NCBI GenBank assembly: GCA_021432635.1
Contig: MU270027.1
Location: forward strand, 806,001 to 870,000
Reading direction: 5' to 3'
DNA: 64,000 nt
From: Thozetella sp. PMI_491
Taxonomy: Eukaryota; Ascomycota; Sordariomycetes; Chaetosphaeriales; Chaetosphaeriaceae
Positions 36,762 through 47,029 of the stretch are shown in pieces. Position 1 is the stretch's first letter, and each line of letters opens with the position of its first letter. A program made the position numbers and the translations under genes. The notes beneath the pieces are model-generated. The model made no database searches. It was given only the letters and a program-made list of their open reading frames with translations, and was not told the origin of the DNA.

Positions 36762-37200
36762 AGTATTTAGAAAACGGGCGACGCACGCCAATCTACCCCT
36801 CTCTCATTACTCCCTCTCATATTTTGTTTTCCAGGATGGAACGGCGTACAAACCAAGGGGTAAGGGTGGATGGACTCTACCGTTTGTCGCGGAATGAAAT
36901 ATGTACCGGGTTGATACCCCTTAGAGGACAAAACGGGAATGGCAACAGAGCTGGCCGTTGTTATATGGAGTTAAGGAGTACTGAATTGGGGAAGGGTCAC
37001 ATCGCTGATAATTGAATATTTTGCATCTGAAGACCGAGTGCGCAACCTGGAATCATTGAGGGATAATAATTAATCGTCAGCATGATCTCGTCATGGCCGC
37101 TCATGAGAGACTATATGCGTAGACTGATAAAGGCGTCCTTAATATCGTACATGATTAGGCAAGGTCTGTATAACCTCTAACTAGCTTTCCGGAGCTTCTT
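36762..37200. other. Intergenic, between convergent genes
   Basis: A 440-nt AT-richer gap with the 3' flanks of the PH/LRR gene and the HTD2-type gene. Nothing else was seen. Confidence 0.55.
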
Positions 37201-38509
37201 CTAGTGCTTTCGCTCCAGTCTCGCGCTTCCCTTCACGGCGAGGCCGCCCTCGGGCCCGCTAATCCACAAGTTGTATATCGTTTCTGGGGGGCTCATGTCG
37301 TCCCCTCCTTCTGACGCTTCTTCTTGCAAGGCCTTCGTACGGCTGACCGACGGATTTAGACCCACAGTCAGCGGTTCGTCCACGTAGAGCGGCGCCAGGT
37401 TCCGGTATTCGAGCCTGGCGACGCGCCACAGGTCGCCGGCCTGCACATGCAAGGCCGAGAGTATAAGGAAAAGACTCAGCGGGCCGTGGACGAGCAGATC
37501 ATGGTGGCGCTCCTCTCGCCGCGTATAATCCCGGTCCAGGTGGATGGCATGCGCGTTAAAGGTCAGCGCGCTGAAGTGGAAGAGAAGGGCCCGGTCTGGG
37601 CGGATGACGGTCTGGAAGGCAGCTTCCCGTTGGGCTTGCTCAAGATGTGTGAGAAAACGATTCGTTCGGCGGCTGTACCCGGCGGGACTCACCTCTCATC
37701 GGCTTCCTTGCCGCTCTTCGTTCCCTCTCTGGCGTGTCGGCTCGTAGGAACACTAGCCGCCTTACCTCACTGATGGCCGGGCTGGGCGCGCTGCTGGCCT
37801 GATGCGCGATCTCTTCCAATTTGTTCTCGACATCTCCGACGAAATACCTCCGAGTCACGTCAACAAAGAGCTTCTCGTCGGCCTCGGAGGCGCCCAGCTT
37901 GAGGTCCGGCGGGCCCACCGTCTCGACGCACGACACCTGGCGCCCATCCAAGCGGAAGGACTCCTCCCAGCCGGGTGCGAACTCGACGCTGCCGCCGGCC
38001 CACATGCGGCGCACGAACGGCGGGCCCGGGCAGTGATCCGGGTCTGTGCCGTCCGGCATGAGCGCCAGCGGGTCCATCTGGGGCGGGAAGTAGACGAGGT
38101 GGTGGCCGGTCTGCATGGGCACCGCCTGGGCCGGCGCCGGTGGCCGGAAGGTGCGTGCGACACGGTGTTGGGGCTGGAAGTAGGCCGGGAAGAAAGGCCG
38201 AGGGAGCTGGTGCGAGAGCGACACATTGAGCAGGTGCGACGGTGTGGGTGAGAGACTGTCGAGGATGAGCTTGGGTGGCTTTGGCGGAAGCATTTTGATG
38301 CTCTCCAAGAGCTTCCTGGTGACGAGACTGGGCGTGAGAGCCGAAGCGGCCACCGCTGCTGCGGGTGGCGCCATGTTGGCTGTCCGGTGCTGCGAGAGGA
38401 ACGCTTCTCTCCGCCGGGACAGGCTGGTGACCTCTAAATTTTTTAATTTTTTTGGCGATGGGTAAGACGAGGGAGCTATGTGGTTTGGTATACTCATAAT
38501 TATCGCCAA
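37201..38509 (-). CDS. HTD2: Mitochondrial 3-hydroxyacyl-thioester dehydratase (HTD2 type, MaoC/hot-dog fold)
   Basis: HTD2 enzymes carry out the dehydratase step of mitochondrial type II fatty-acid synthesis, which supplies lipoic acid. Proposed exons on the minus strand are 37693-38509 and 37201-37634 (417 codons, 416 aa). The first exon opens with an Arg/Ser-rich, acid-poor segment typical of a mitochondrial presequence, then TGHHLVYFPPQ and the RRMWAGGSVEF motif. The second exon holds the hydratase signature LLFHFSALTFNAHAIHLDRDY and the VHGPLSLFLIL helix. The intron was set by a perfect GTGAGT donor at 37692 and an AAG acceptor at 37635, which keeps phase and places AAFQTVIRPDRALLF at the usual spacing. 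Read without splicing, the first-exon frame stops shortly after. The start could be any of three in-frame Met codons (38509, 38497, about 38374). Confidence 0.85.
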
Positions 38510-38951
38510 AGAGCCAAGAATGGCAGAGCCTGAATGGGTCTAGCCCCCCTGGCGACTGGCTATCATTGGCGCACGCCTGGCAGCTTTAGCACCCTATAGG
38601 CCTGTGTGCAGCACCTCACATCCCATGTGTACATTTGCTATTAGCTCTTCAGCGGGCACGACTAATTCAATACATGCCCAATTTGAAGGCCAACAGCAGA
38701 AACTTCTTGAGGCTCTTGAGATTACTAGCTAATCAACCTTTTTTTTCCCTTTCTCCGCTCTCTTCACATCCGCTATTGCGTTTTCACTAGCAGCGAGCGA
38801 GCTCCCGTAGTATATGGGGTGCTATACCGTAAATGTACCACCGGGATGCTACTTGCGTCTACTTCCGAAAAGCCATTTAGACAATCCTAGACCCTTCTTG
38901 AGCCCACCATAATAGCGGAAGCTACGAGAGCTCTCAGTTCAGGCCCAAGAT
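38510..38951. other. Intergenic between HTD2 and prephenate dehydratase
   Basis: A 440-nt gap upstream of HTD2 and downstream of the PHA2 stop. It includes a TACCTA-like motif just inside the PHA2 3' end (about 38971). No gene was seen. Confidence 0.5.
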
Positions 38952-40109
38952 CTACCGTTGGTTCTCCCAGGTACCTAGGAACCGCCACGCCTGAGCCGCG
39001 CGGTCGACGCCTTCTAGCGCCTGCTTCACGCGATCGGCCGGGTCGTCGTACCGGCTGCCTTCGAACTCAACGAAGAAGAGGTACTGGAACGGCGCTACCA
39101 GGCTCGGCACGCTGTTGATGCTCGTCAGGTTAAGGCCGCAGCGCTTGAAGCAGTCGAGCACGTCTGCCAGCGCACCGGGCGCGTGGTGCGGCACCGTGAA
39201 GGACAGCAGGGACTTGTGCGGCGCCCGCACGGCGTCGGCCGGCGGCGGAGGACCGGTGGCAAGACCACCGCGGAGGCGCTCGAGCTGTGCCGGCAGCCCG
39301 TCGCCAGACGAACCTCGGCGGATCACGAAGAAGCGCGTTGTGTTGTCCTCACGATCCTCTATGCACCGCGCGAGGACGTCCAGGCCATGCATTTCGGCCG
39401 CGATCTCGCCGGCGATGGCGGCGCTGGTCCCCGTCGGGTCCGCAGCCGCTAGCTCGGCCGCCTTGCTCGTCGACGTGACGTCGATGGTGCCCACGCCGCG
39501 GAGAAACTTTCCCACAAACGCAGTGGTCTGCCCGAACCCCTGGGGATGCGAGTAGAGCTGCTTGATATGGCTCAGGTCGGCTAGGGGCACTGCCTTGGCG
39601 CCTCGCTCAGCGCCGGCGGGGACAGCACTGTCCTGCTTGCTCTTGCGTCCCAGGAGGAAATGGTGGACGTCTAGGTAGATCTCACCGCAGACCTGAAGGT
39701 CCGGAAACGAGTTGGTCCGGTCGCCCAGGTTCTCGATGGTGAAAGTAACGATGCCGTGGGTCGAGTTCTCAAACGGCACGACGCCGTACGACGTCACGCC
39801 CGACTGAACGGTCTCAAAAACATCTGCCAAGCAGCATCAGGATGTGAAACTTACACCTCATCCTGGGGGTCGGGGGGGTTGGGAGGGAGGCTGAAAGGGA
39901 TGTTTACCCTTGATGGTGACGGTTGGTGTAAGCTCCCATTCCCCGGGGCTGAAAACTGATTTGGTGGCCTGCAAACTCGCTCAGAGGTCTCTTCACGTAC
40001 GGCTGCGCTGTGGTGCAAATACCTGGTGAGAATACGAAGCAAAAGGCCCCAGGAAGGCAACTTTCTTCTCCCGGGACGCCTTGCCCTGCTGGCTTGACTG
40101 AGCTGTCAT
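38952..40109 (-). CDS. PHA2: Prephenate dehydratase (phenylalanine biosynthesis)
   Basis: This enzyme converts prephenate to phenylpyruvate, the penultimate step of phenylalanine synthesis. Exons on the minus strand are 40023-40109, 39908-39968 and 38952-39823, giving 340 codons (339 aa). The catalytic PDT domain starts VAFLGPFASYSHQ and continues through SYGVVPFENSTHG and YSHPQGFGQ to the active-site motif TTRFFVI (Thr-Arg-Phe at about 212-214). A C-terminal ACT domain (about 255-330, SFTVPHHAPGALADVLDCF, NLTSINSVPS) should bind phenylalanine for feedback inhibition, as is usual in this family. The start MTAQSSQ at 40109 is preferred because the family begins close to the VAFLGP strand. An in-frame Met at 40265 would add 52 residues. 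Confidence 0.93.
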
Positions 40110-41391
40110 ATTGTTTGCTGCATAAGGGGAAGGAAGGGGGGGAGGCGGCGACGCGAAAGTTTGCAAGCTCCGAAAGCGGTCTAGGATTTGGTTGTAAGCC
40201 AATTGATCAAATTGGGGATCTGTCTGTGTCTCGACTTGGGTTTCCCCCTCTCCGATTGAAGACACAAACCAGATTATCTAATATGAGTTGCAAGAGGATG
40301 AATTGGATTACTATATAGCAATGTCCCTACTGACGTGGCATAAAGTTTGAGATTCGAATGTTGGCATTGTGTAGCCCAGTTCTGACCTCTCCGTACTGCC
40401 CATGAAATGGCGGTGCGGCAGGGCCAGTGTGCACTTCACCGTACGCTATGCAATGCTCTTTAGCAAGCAAGCACGTCATCAAGTATGCCAAATAAATCCT
40501 GGAGAGTGACAGAGGCTTTTGATTCGGAACTGCAACTAGGATAGTCAGATCAGGGAGCTGTTATAGTGTATGCCTCTGAGGTATGACTCTATGCGCCGGC
40601 CCATCTGGTGCGCCTAGCGCACCCAGCTGTTTAGGTGCGGCAGGCAGCACCTTCTAGATACCGCTAGCATTGATCTCATAGGCTAGGCTGTCGTCTTCCC
40701 GTAGCTGTGGCTTCTACTGTCGAATCGAGACGAGGAGCTTAGCCAAAAGCCCCAGCATCTCACAGTGGCCTAATTGTCACGGTTCTACTGGCACCATGCG
40801 CCCTGTCACTAGATATAAACGAATGTGGTGTATTTCTTCTGCTAATCACTTCCCCAGTCTCGAATATATCAACCCTCAAGATTGAATGCAAAGCAAATGA
40901 GTGGACGGACGCTGTCTTCCAGTGCGAAGGTGCGATCCATGGTGGCTAGTCTGGGTTCAATGTCGGCCAAGAGGCCCCAGCGCCGCCTCGTTTCTTGGGT
41001 TGTTAGGAAGGTCAAGCCCTGCAATGAAGGCACGGACGGCTGGGTCGACTTCTCGATTAGCCTCGCGTAGGCAATTTCCTAGTCGACCAGTCAATATATC
41101 GGCGCCTGAGGCGAGGCGGCTCGGTCGGGGTAATTACCTATTACCTCTTAGATCGCTTACTCAAACTCAAGAAGCCGTCATTACAGAGCGTAGCGGGCTC
41201 GGGCGTGCCACCTGAGAGCTGGATTGCTGGTTCGGGCTTGCGGAGAAGCCCTTCAGCAGCCGCCGCTCGGCCGGCAAGAGTTTGCCGGAGCTGCGTGGTT
41301 TGGACGATGGCTGCTGCTGCTCAACAGGTGTCGACTCGGACGGGATAGCTTGAGTTCCTTGTCCCTCGTTTTCCACGAGGGAATCAAACTG
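40110..41391. other. Intergenic region between PHA2 and eRF1
   Basis: This 1.3-kb stretch lies upstream of PHA2 and downstream of eRF1. Its eRF1-proximal half (40869-41390) has protein-like open frames on the minus strand that are listed separately. The rest, 40110-40868, shows nothing recognisable. Confidence 0.5.
40869..41390 (-). other. Possible unrecognised small gene or gene remnant downstream of eRF1
   Basis: On the minus strand, just past the eRF1 stop, a frame at 41167-41390 reads Ser/Gln/Pro-rich protein-like sequence (SLVENEGQGTQAIPSES, LLPAERRLLKGFSASPNQQ). About 90 nt further on, two overlapping frames read EANREVDPAVRAFIAGLDLP and RRWGLLADIEPRLATMDRTF. No ATG starts the first part, and I could not find one set of splice sites that connects all three. 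I do not recognise the family. It may be a decayed gene, an extended eRF1 3' region, or chance. Confidence 0.22.
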
Positions 41392-42986
41392 TCAATCTAG
41401 TGCTGGTTAGCGTGCCGATTCGTATAAATCCCCTTGAGAGGGGAGGGCACCGGCCACATACCGTCGTAGTATTCATCATCGTCATCTATATCAGCCAACT
41501 GCTCAAAGTTCACCTTGTAACGAAGGATGCCTCCGATACCACCGAAGCCCTTGACAAACTGGTTGCCCTCGGTGGAACGGTCCGACACAAACTCGAGGGC
41601 AGTACCGAAGTCCTTGTAGTGCTCGGCAATCCACTCCAGGAAGGACTCCTGACCGACAACCTCCATCTCCTGTCCCGTCTCCTTGTCCATGAACTTGTCG
41701 CGGTTGCCGGTCTCCTGGGCCTTGGTGGTGTGCAGGATGATCTCGGAACCGTTGCTGTCCTTGAGGGTCCAGCGCGTAATCTCAAGGTTCTCGAACACGA
41801 TGAGGGTCTCCACAGCACCGAGCTCGAGGGCCTTGAGAGTATCCTCGATACCGTAGCAGACACGGCCGGTGTCCTGGCTGATCTCCTCGAAGTACTTGCC
41901 AATGAGCTTCTTCTCCTGGATAAACTTGACGTTGCCCAAGGTCTCGGACGACAGCTCGATGGCCTGGTTGAAGCCGTTCTCACCGCCGTATGACACGTCA
42001 ACGACCTTGATGACCTTGGTTTGCAGGCGTTGGTCGAACATGTCGGAGGCGTTAAGGTCGTTCTTGAAATCGGCGGAACCAGCCAGGATGATGCCGGCGA
42101 CGTTGACCTTGTCGGCAGTGATGAAGTTCTGGACAGCCAATTCGGCCACCTTGCGGACGTAGTTGTGACGCTTCTCCTCACGAAGACGGGCGAAACGCAG
42201 CGCGGACTGACCACCACGTCCGTGTTTCTTGGGCAAATCGACCGAGAACTTGTGGACAATATCGCGCGTGTTTCCGCTCAGGGTTCCGAAGAGGGCTCCA
42301 TTTCCGTCCATCACGATGAAGCCGAATTTCTGATCCGACTCGAGCAGCTCGGCTAGAGCCTCTGTGTGGAACTTGTTGTCGCAGAGGTACAGCGAGGTGT
42401 TGATGGGTTTGAACGGCTCAAAGTCGATGTTGACCTTCCTCTCTTTTCCTTCCGAGGTCAAGATTTCACCGCAGTAGACAACCAGGCCGTTGGGAGGCAC
42501 CTTGTTGTACAGCTTGAGCCTCTGCTGGGTCGACGTGATGGCCGAGAGCACGGACTGGCGGTTGACGCGAGACTTAATATTGGATGCGGTGCCCTGGGGG
42601 TCCAGTTAGGGTCCAGTCTCGATTTGCTGTTGCAGATACGAGAGGGGGGACATACGTATTCTTCAGCCAACATCTTCGAGATGCGGGAGATCTGATCCTT
42701 GGGAGCTGTCGAGAGTCAGTACGAGAGCAGCTTAGTGCGGGGCGAGTGCAGCGAGGGGCACGTACGAATGATGAGAGAAATCATGCTGGTTCCGTTGCCA
42801 CGAGCGGCCTCGAGCCGCTTAATCAACTTCTTCACCTTCCATATCTCGATCTAATCGCCGGTATTGCGTTAGTCGACCTGTGGCTTCTGCGGGCCTGTAC
42901 GGGTGCAGTGCTCAAGGGAGGGGGGAAGAAGAGGGGGCAGATCTGCTCACGTTCTTCTCGGCCTCGCTCGCTTGCGGGTCACTCAT
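41392..42986 (-). CDS. SUP45: Eukaryotic translation release factor 1 (eRF1)
   Basis: eRF1 recognises all three stop codons in the ribosomal A site and triggers peptide release with eRF3. Exons on the minus strand are 42951-42986, 42766-42850, 42656-42705, 41462-42593 and a terminal coding piece of only 5 nt at 41392-41396, giving 436 codons (435 aa), the normal family length. All hallmark motifs are present: GTASNIKS with NIKS at 62-65, YLCDNKF (YxCxxxF) at about 126-132, and the catalytic GGQ at about 184-186 in [10 protein letters not shown]. The C-terminus is the acidic tail DDDDEYYDD. Retaining the last intron would replace the final Asp with a 21-residue tail ending at 41397, so spliced and unspliced mRNAs would encode different C-termini. 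Confidence 0.97.
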
Positions 42987-43748
42987 TTTGAGTCCGTGGA
43001 GAGGATCGCGTCGTGGATGCTCAGTACGTTACTCTCCTGCTTGCCGAGTGATACGCCTGGCAAAGGGACTCGGCGGCGTTGTGTGGTGTTTTGGGGGTTG
43101 CAAGACACAAGTGGGATGCAAGTTGCGATCTTGCAAAATATAGGCGGAAGCCAGTCGCCCTGGTCATTTTCTGTGCGATGACTCCAGATCCACCTGCGAG
43201 TCATCCATTGGGCAGGATGCACTGCACGGCTTGGGGCCGGACCACATCAGAATTTCCGCAGGACACACGCGGAGCCGGCTGTGCAGATGCCAGACGGCAT
43301 CTCTCGGTGCGGCCGGGTCGAGGGCTACGAAGGCCGAAGTCTAAATCTCTTGAACTAAAACTATGCACCACCAAAGCTGGGTTTCGCTTTCTTGGCTGAA
43401 AGCCAGGTAAAGCGGAAGATTAAGAAACTTCCCATCGCATTTTCAGGGCCGAGATGGCAGCCAAAAGTCGGGAGGGAGGGGTGGCGTCTAGGGTCTCGCT
43501 ACGTCACTTCGTTCCTTACTAAGGAAAGCACGGTTCAGTCCGTGTGGGTCCAGCTAAGGCACGGAAGGTGGACTGGACAGCCCGAACAGCAGCTCAATTC
43601 GTAGGGAGTAGGGGACTGGTGCTGCGGATAACTCGATACCACCGATACAGCAGCGACCGCAGTACATACACCAAGCTCGAGCTTGGATCTCACACGTGCG
43701 ATCGAGGAGCCTGCGATCTGTCGCGTCCCTTCCCGACCACACACCACC
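42987..43748. other. Bidirectional promoter region between eRF1 and the DUF1770 gene
   Basis: A 760-nt gap between two divergent start codons. No RNA gene or repeat was recognised. Confidence 0.55.
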
Positions 43749-44392
43749 ATGTCATCCGACATTCCTCTCCAGGTTGCCGAAACCATTCAGACTGCCCACA
43801 TCAACCGCGCGCCCTCGCCGAGGCACGACATTAACCCCCCGACCGCCGCGTCCGACAAGCAACCGGTCCAGCTAGAGGAGAAGCGGGTGCGGATATCCCA
43901 CGTCCACGACGGCGAGATCGACGTCGACGAAGCAGAGGAGGAGGACGAAGATGGCATCCCCGTCAATGTGCTCCGGCCTGTCCCGCGCCAGCAGCGACCG
44001 CACCTGCCGCCGATGCCCGACCTGCGGTTCGAGCAGAGCGTGCTGCATAGCCTAGCGCATGCCGATACCTGGTGGAAGGTGGTGTGGGTGATATCCCGGG
44101 ATCAGGTATGTCGCCTGCCACTGTCCCGCACCAGGAGCGGCGCACAAGGTCGAGGAAAGAGTGCGAGCTGACCACACTGCAGATCATGATGCCCCTAGCC
44201 CAGGGTGTGCTCTACAACCTTGCCATTTGCGGCTGGCAAACTTGGAACCGGAATGCCCAGCTCCACGGCTCGAGTATCGGCGCGAGAGTTAGGCGGTGGT
44301 GGTGGGGCGTCAACAATTGGGCACTGCCAGCGGAGAAGCCAACCATGTACCAAGCGGCTCCAGCATTCAAGCCGGGCTTCAGACGATTCTAA
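43749..44392 (+). CDS. DUF1770-family fungal protein of unknown function
   Basis: Exons 43749-44105 and 44183-44392 give 189 codons (188 aa). The N-terminus contains VAETIQTAHINRAPSPRHD, then an acidic stretch (DVDEAEEEDEDG) and the conserved block VNVLRPVPRQQRPHLPPMPDLRFEQS. The second half has ADTWWKVVWVISRDQ, a hydrophobic segment MMPLAQGVLYNLAI, and ARVRRWWWGVNNWALP. These blocks correspond, from memory, to the ascomycete DUF1770 family, whose role is unknown. One hydrophobic segment near residues 120-135 might associate with a membrane. The gene is divergent from eRF1. Confidence 0.85.
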
Positions 44393-44862
44393 GGCCGGGA
44401 AGATGGGGTTAGATGAGCTAGGCTCCAGAATATCGGGGAATTAACCCCCCCCCCCCCCGGGAGGAAGACCTTTGCACGATGCCACTGCGCGCATGTATCA
44501 TCGTCATTGTATTTGGCACATGGCTGTTGGCAAGACTGGCGCAACTAAAAAGGGGGCCATTGACCGTCGCCGGTCCTCACTGTTCGCCGTACCTCGGAAC
44601 ATGGTCGTATCTCACATGGACATGTCTAATTACTGTATGATCACCAGAGTCTAAAGTCTGGCCTCCAGACCATAAAAGGCGTCGTCTCTCAACGTGGGCT
44701 CTAGGGTGACGAGCAAATAGTCCGCCGAGGAAAGTAGCCTCTGACTCTAGTTTCGCGGCCGCCATTTTCATATCCCTAAACTCCTTCAAAGTGAAAAACG
44801 CCGTACCGTTGACAAGGCCATACTTGCATTTGAATCGCACATTAACATTCATACCCTAAGCA
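44393..44862. other. Intergenic, between convergent genes
   Basis: A 470-nt gap that includes a C14 run at 44445-44458. A minus-strand frame (44577-44852) beyond the chromatin-factor stop lacks family features and is taken as 3' flank. Confidence 0.5.
44445..44458. repeat. Homopolymer C14 run
   Basis: Fourteen uninterrupted C in the 3' flank of the DUF1770 gene. This is the longest of several 11-14-nt C or G runs in the intergenic DNA of this window. Confidence 0.85.
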
Positions 44863-47029
44863 CTACTCGCCGTAGCCCACATCGATTGGCCGAGGGACGT
44901 GTTGTGGTTTCTCCGGGCTCCCTCTAAAAGCCAAGGAGGTGGAAGGCCCGCTTGAAGGGGTCAGCGGGACGGGGGTGCCTGTGCCAACAATCTGGACCGG
45001 CTGAGCAGATTCGGGAGTGACGCGTGTCCGAGGCTTGACCGCAACCGAGATCTCATCGGCCACGGGCTGTTCTTCAGGCTCTGGGTACGGCTGTGCATCG
45101 CTATCGGCCGACGAGGACTCCTCGGAAACCACGACATTACGGTGGGCACCACGGGGATGCTTGTGCTTATCGGCGGGTGAAAGGGACCCGGAAACCGAGA
45201 TCGCCTTGCCGTCGACGTCGATGGCCGCCTTGATAGGGAGCTTGACGACTAGGCTCGGTTTGGCATCCTCGAGCTCCTCGTCCATGATCTCGTCGTCGGC
45301 AAACTCGTCGTCCTCTTCGTCTGACTCTTCGGGGACATGCTCGTCTTCCTCGTCGTCGCCAAAATCAGGTTCGCTGTCCTCGTCCTCTGACTCGTACTCG
45401 TCGCTCTTCCGCTTCTTGTGAGCCCAACCGTTCGTACTGTGGTGCACGGCGGCCGATCGACGGGGCCTACCGGTAGGGCCGGCGGAGGTCTCGTCCTCCA
45501 TGTCGACGTCGTCGTTCAATGCATCGCCTGCGACACTTGGCGCGGCACTCGTGGCCCCATTACTGCGCGTCTCCGCGTTGAGGCGGGTTGGGGCACGAAT
45601 CTGACGCCCACTAGCAGTGACCACAGGGCCCGATAGCTCGGCTGGGGTGTGGTTTCGGGTGTTGCGAGTCGACCGCCGGTTGGTGGAATCCGTAAAGAAG
45701 TCCTCGTCGTCGGAGTAGGTGTATTTCATTCGTTTGCCCCTCGTCCGACCCTCGTACATTGAAAATCCAGCTTCAGGACGCTTGAACTGTTCCTTGCGCA
45801 TCTGGCGGTACTCGCGCCGTCGTCGTTTCTATTCTGCGTTAGCTTCCCGTCGTCCTAGGGGGATCACGGCCGCTAGACGTACCTCCTCTGTCGCTTCAAA
45901 GCGAGGAATGCTGTTGTGAATCTTTTTGGCCAGCGTGCGTGCCTTCGGTCCACCGTCTTGCGTTTCTAGCTTCTCAGCGAGCACCCTAAGCTCATCGATG
46001 GTGCCTGCCACGCTCCACCAGGTGCGCTGGACACCAGCAGGGTTGCTCTCCCGATAGACCCGGAAAGCGGTGTCGTCATTGCCTTCCACCAGAAAGTACC
46101 GCCGCTTGTCGCCGTCACTGCCCCAAGGTTGGACGCTGAGGCCAATATTCAGATCATCATCTTGGCGATTCTTGTACTGCTGGGCAATCAGGGACTTGAT
46201 CGCATCAGACGATGACAGCGCCCATAGGACCAAGGTTCGTAGGAGGGTGAGCTAGAGGTAAGGCCAGGTCAGCAGAGAGCCCTTGATGATTAGGTGCGCG
46301 CGATTGCTTTGGGTAGGCAGTGGAGCCGGAGGGGAGGCATACTCGCTGGGTAGGTGCCAAAGTCGCAAATGTCGACGAGCCCGAGACGGGATTCTGTCCT
46401 TCCCAGTCTCTCGGCCACTGAGACTTGTGAGAAGAAATTGCTTCCTCGAGCGCACGATTGTAGTGACCAGGCCTGCGGCATCTTGAATTAGCTTCTCCAA
46501 GTTTCCCCTAGGCCAGGTCGGGTAGATGCGTACTTGACATCTTGTTTGCGGTTCAGGAGCACGCTCAGCACCGCGCACAAAAAATGCTCCACCCGATCTC
46601 CGGGGACGCTGTCAACAATGTCGCGCTCTAGTTCCTGGGGCCCGAAGTTGGCCAGGCTCTTGGGGAGGATGTCGGTGAACCGGGCGCGAAACATAACGAT
46701 GAACTGTAGACCGGGTTAGCCTCCGTTTGCGCTAGATACTACGCGACCGCACGCGTCAAAAGCGTCACTAGACGCGCCAAAGGAGTGCAAGCACGTACCG
46801 CGATGTCTGTATTGTCGGCGAGGACGTATTCGTGCGGCGGGGAGGGCTCGCGCTTGGCTCTGGGGGGCGACATCTCCTTGGGTTCCAGCTCTGGGTTCCT
46901 ATCCACTTTTTTGTGGAAGAACTTCAGAATGCCGTGGCGCTTTTCTAATTGAATGTCGGACTCATCTTCAGAGGGAGGAGCCGACAAGGAAGAGAGAGAG
47001 GAAAGATCGGAAGAGTCATCGTCCGCCAT
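44863..47029 (-). CDS. WHIM/DDT-type chromatin-remodelling accessory protein
   Basis: Exons on the minus strand are 46799-47029, 46534-46703, 46343-46472, 45883-46251 and 44863-45828 (622 codons, 621 aa). The N-terminus is Ser/Asp-rich (SSDLSSLSSLSAPPSEDESD). It is followed by a DDT-like helical segment starting TDIAFIVMFRARF and a WHIM-type block: FLCAVLSVLLNRKQDVKPGHY, PVSGSSTFATLAPTQR, and LTLLRTLVLWALSSSDAIKSLI (about 178-199). WHIM motifs occur in ISWI partners (WSTF/Acf1, Itc1 and similar), where they contact linker DNA and nucleosome spacing machinery. The C-terminal half has a basic KRRRREYRQMRKEQFKRP stretch and a long run of Asp/Glu clusters, as in many histone-binding tails. A role as an ISWI-complex subunit is inference; Itc1 itself is about twice as long. 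Confidence 0.82.
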
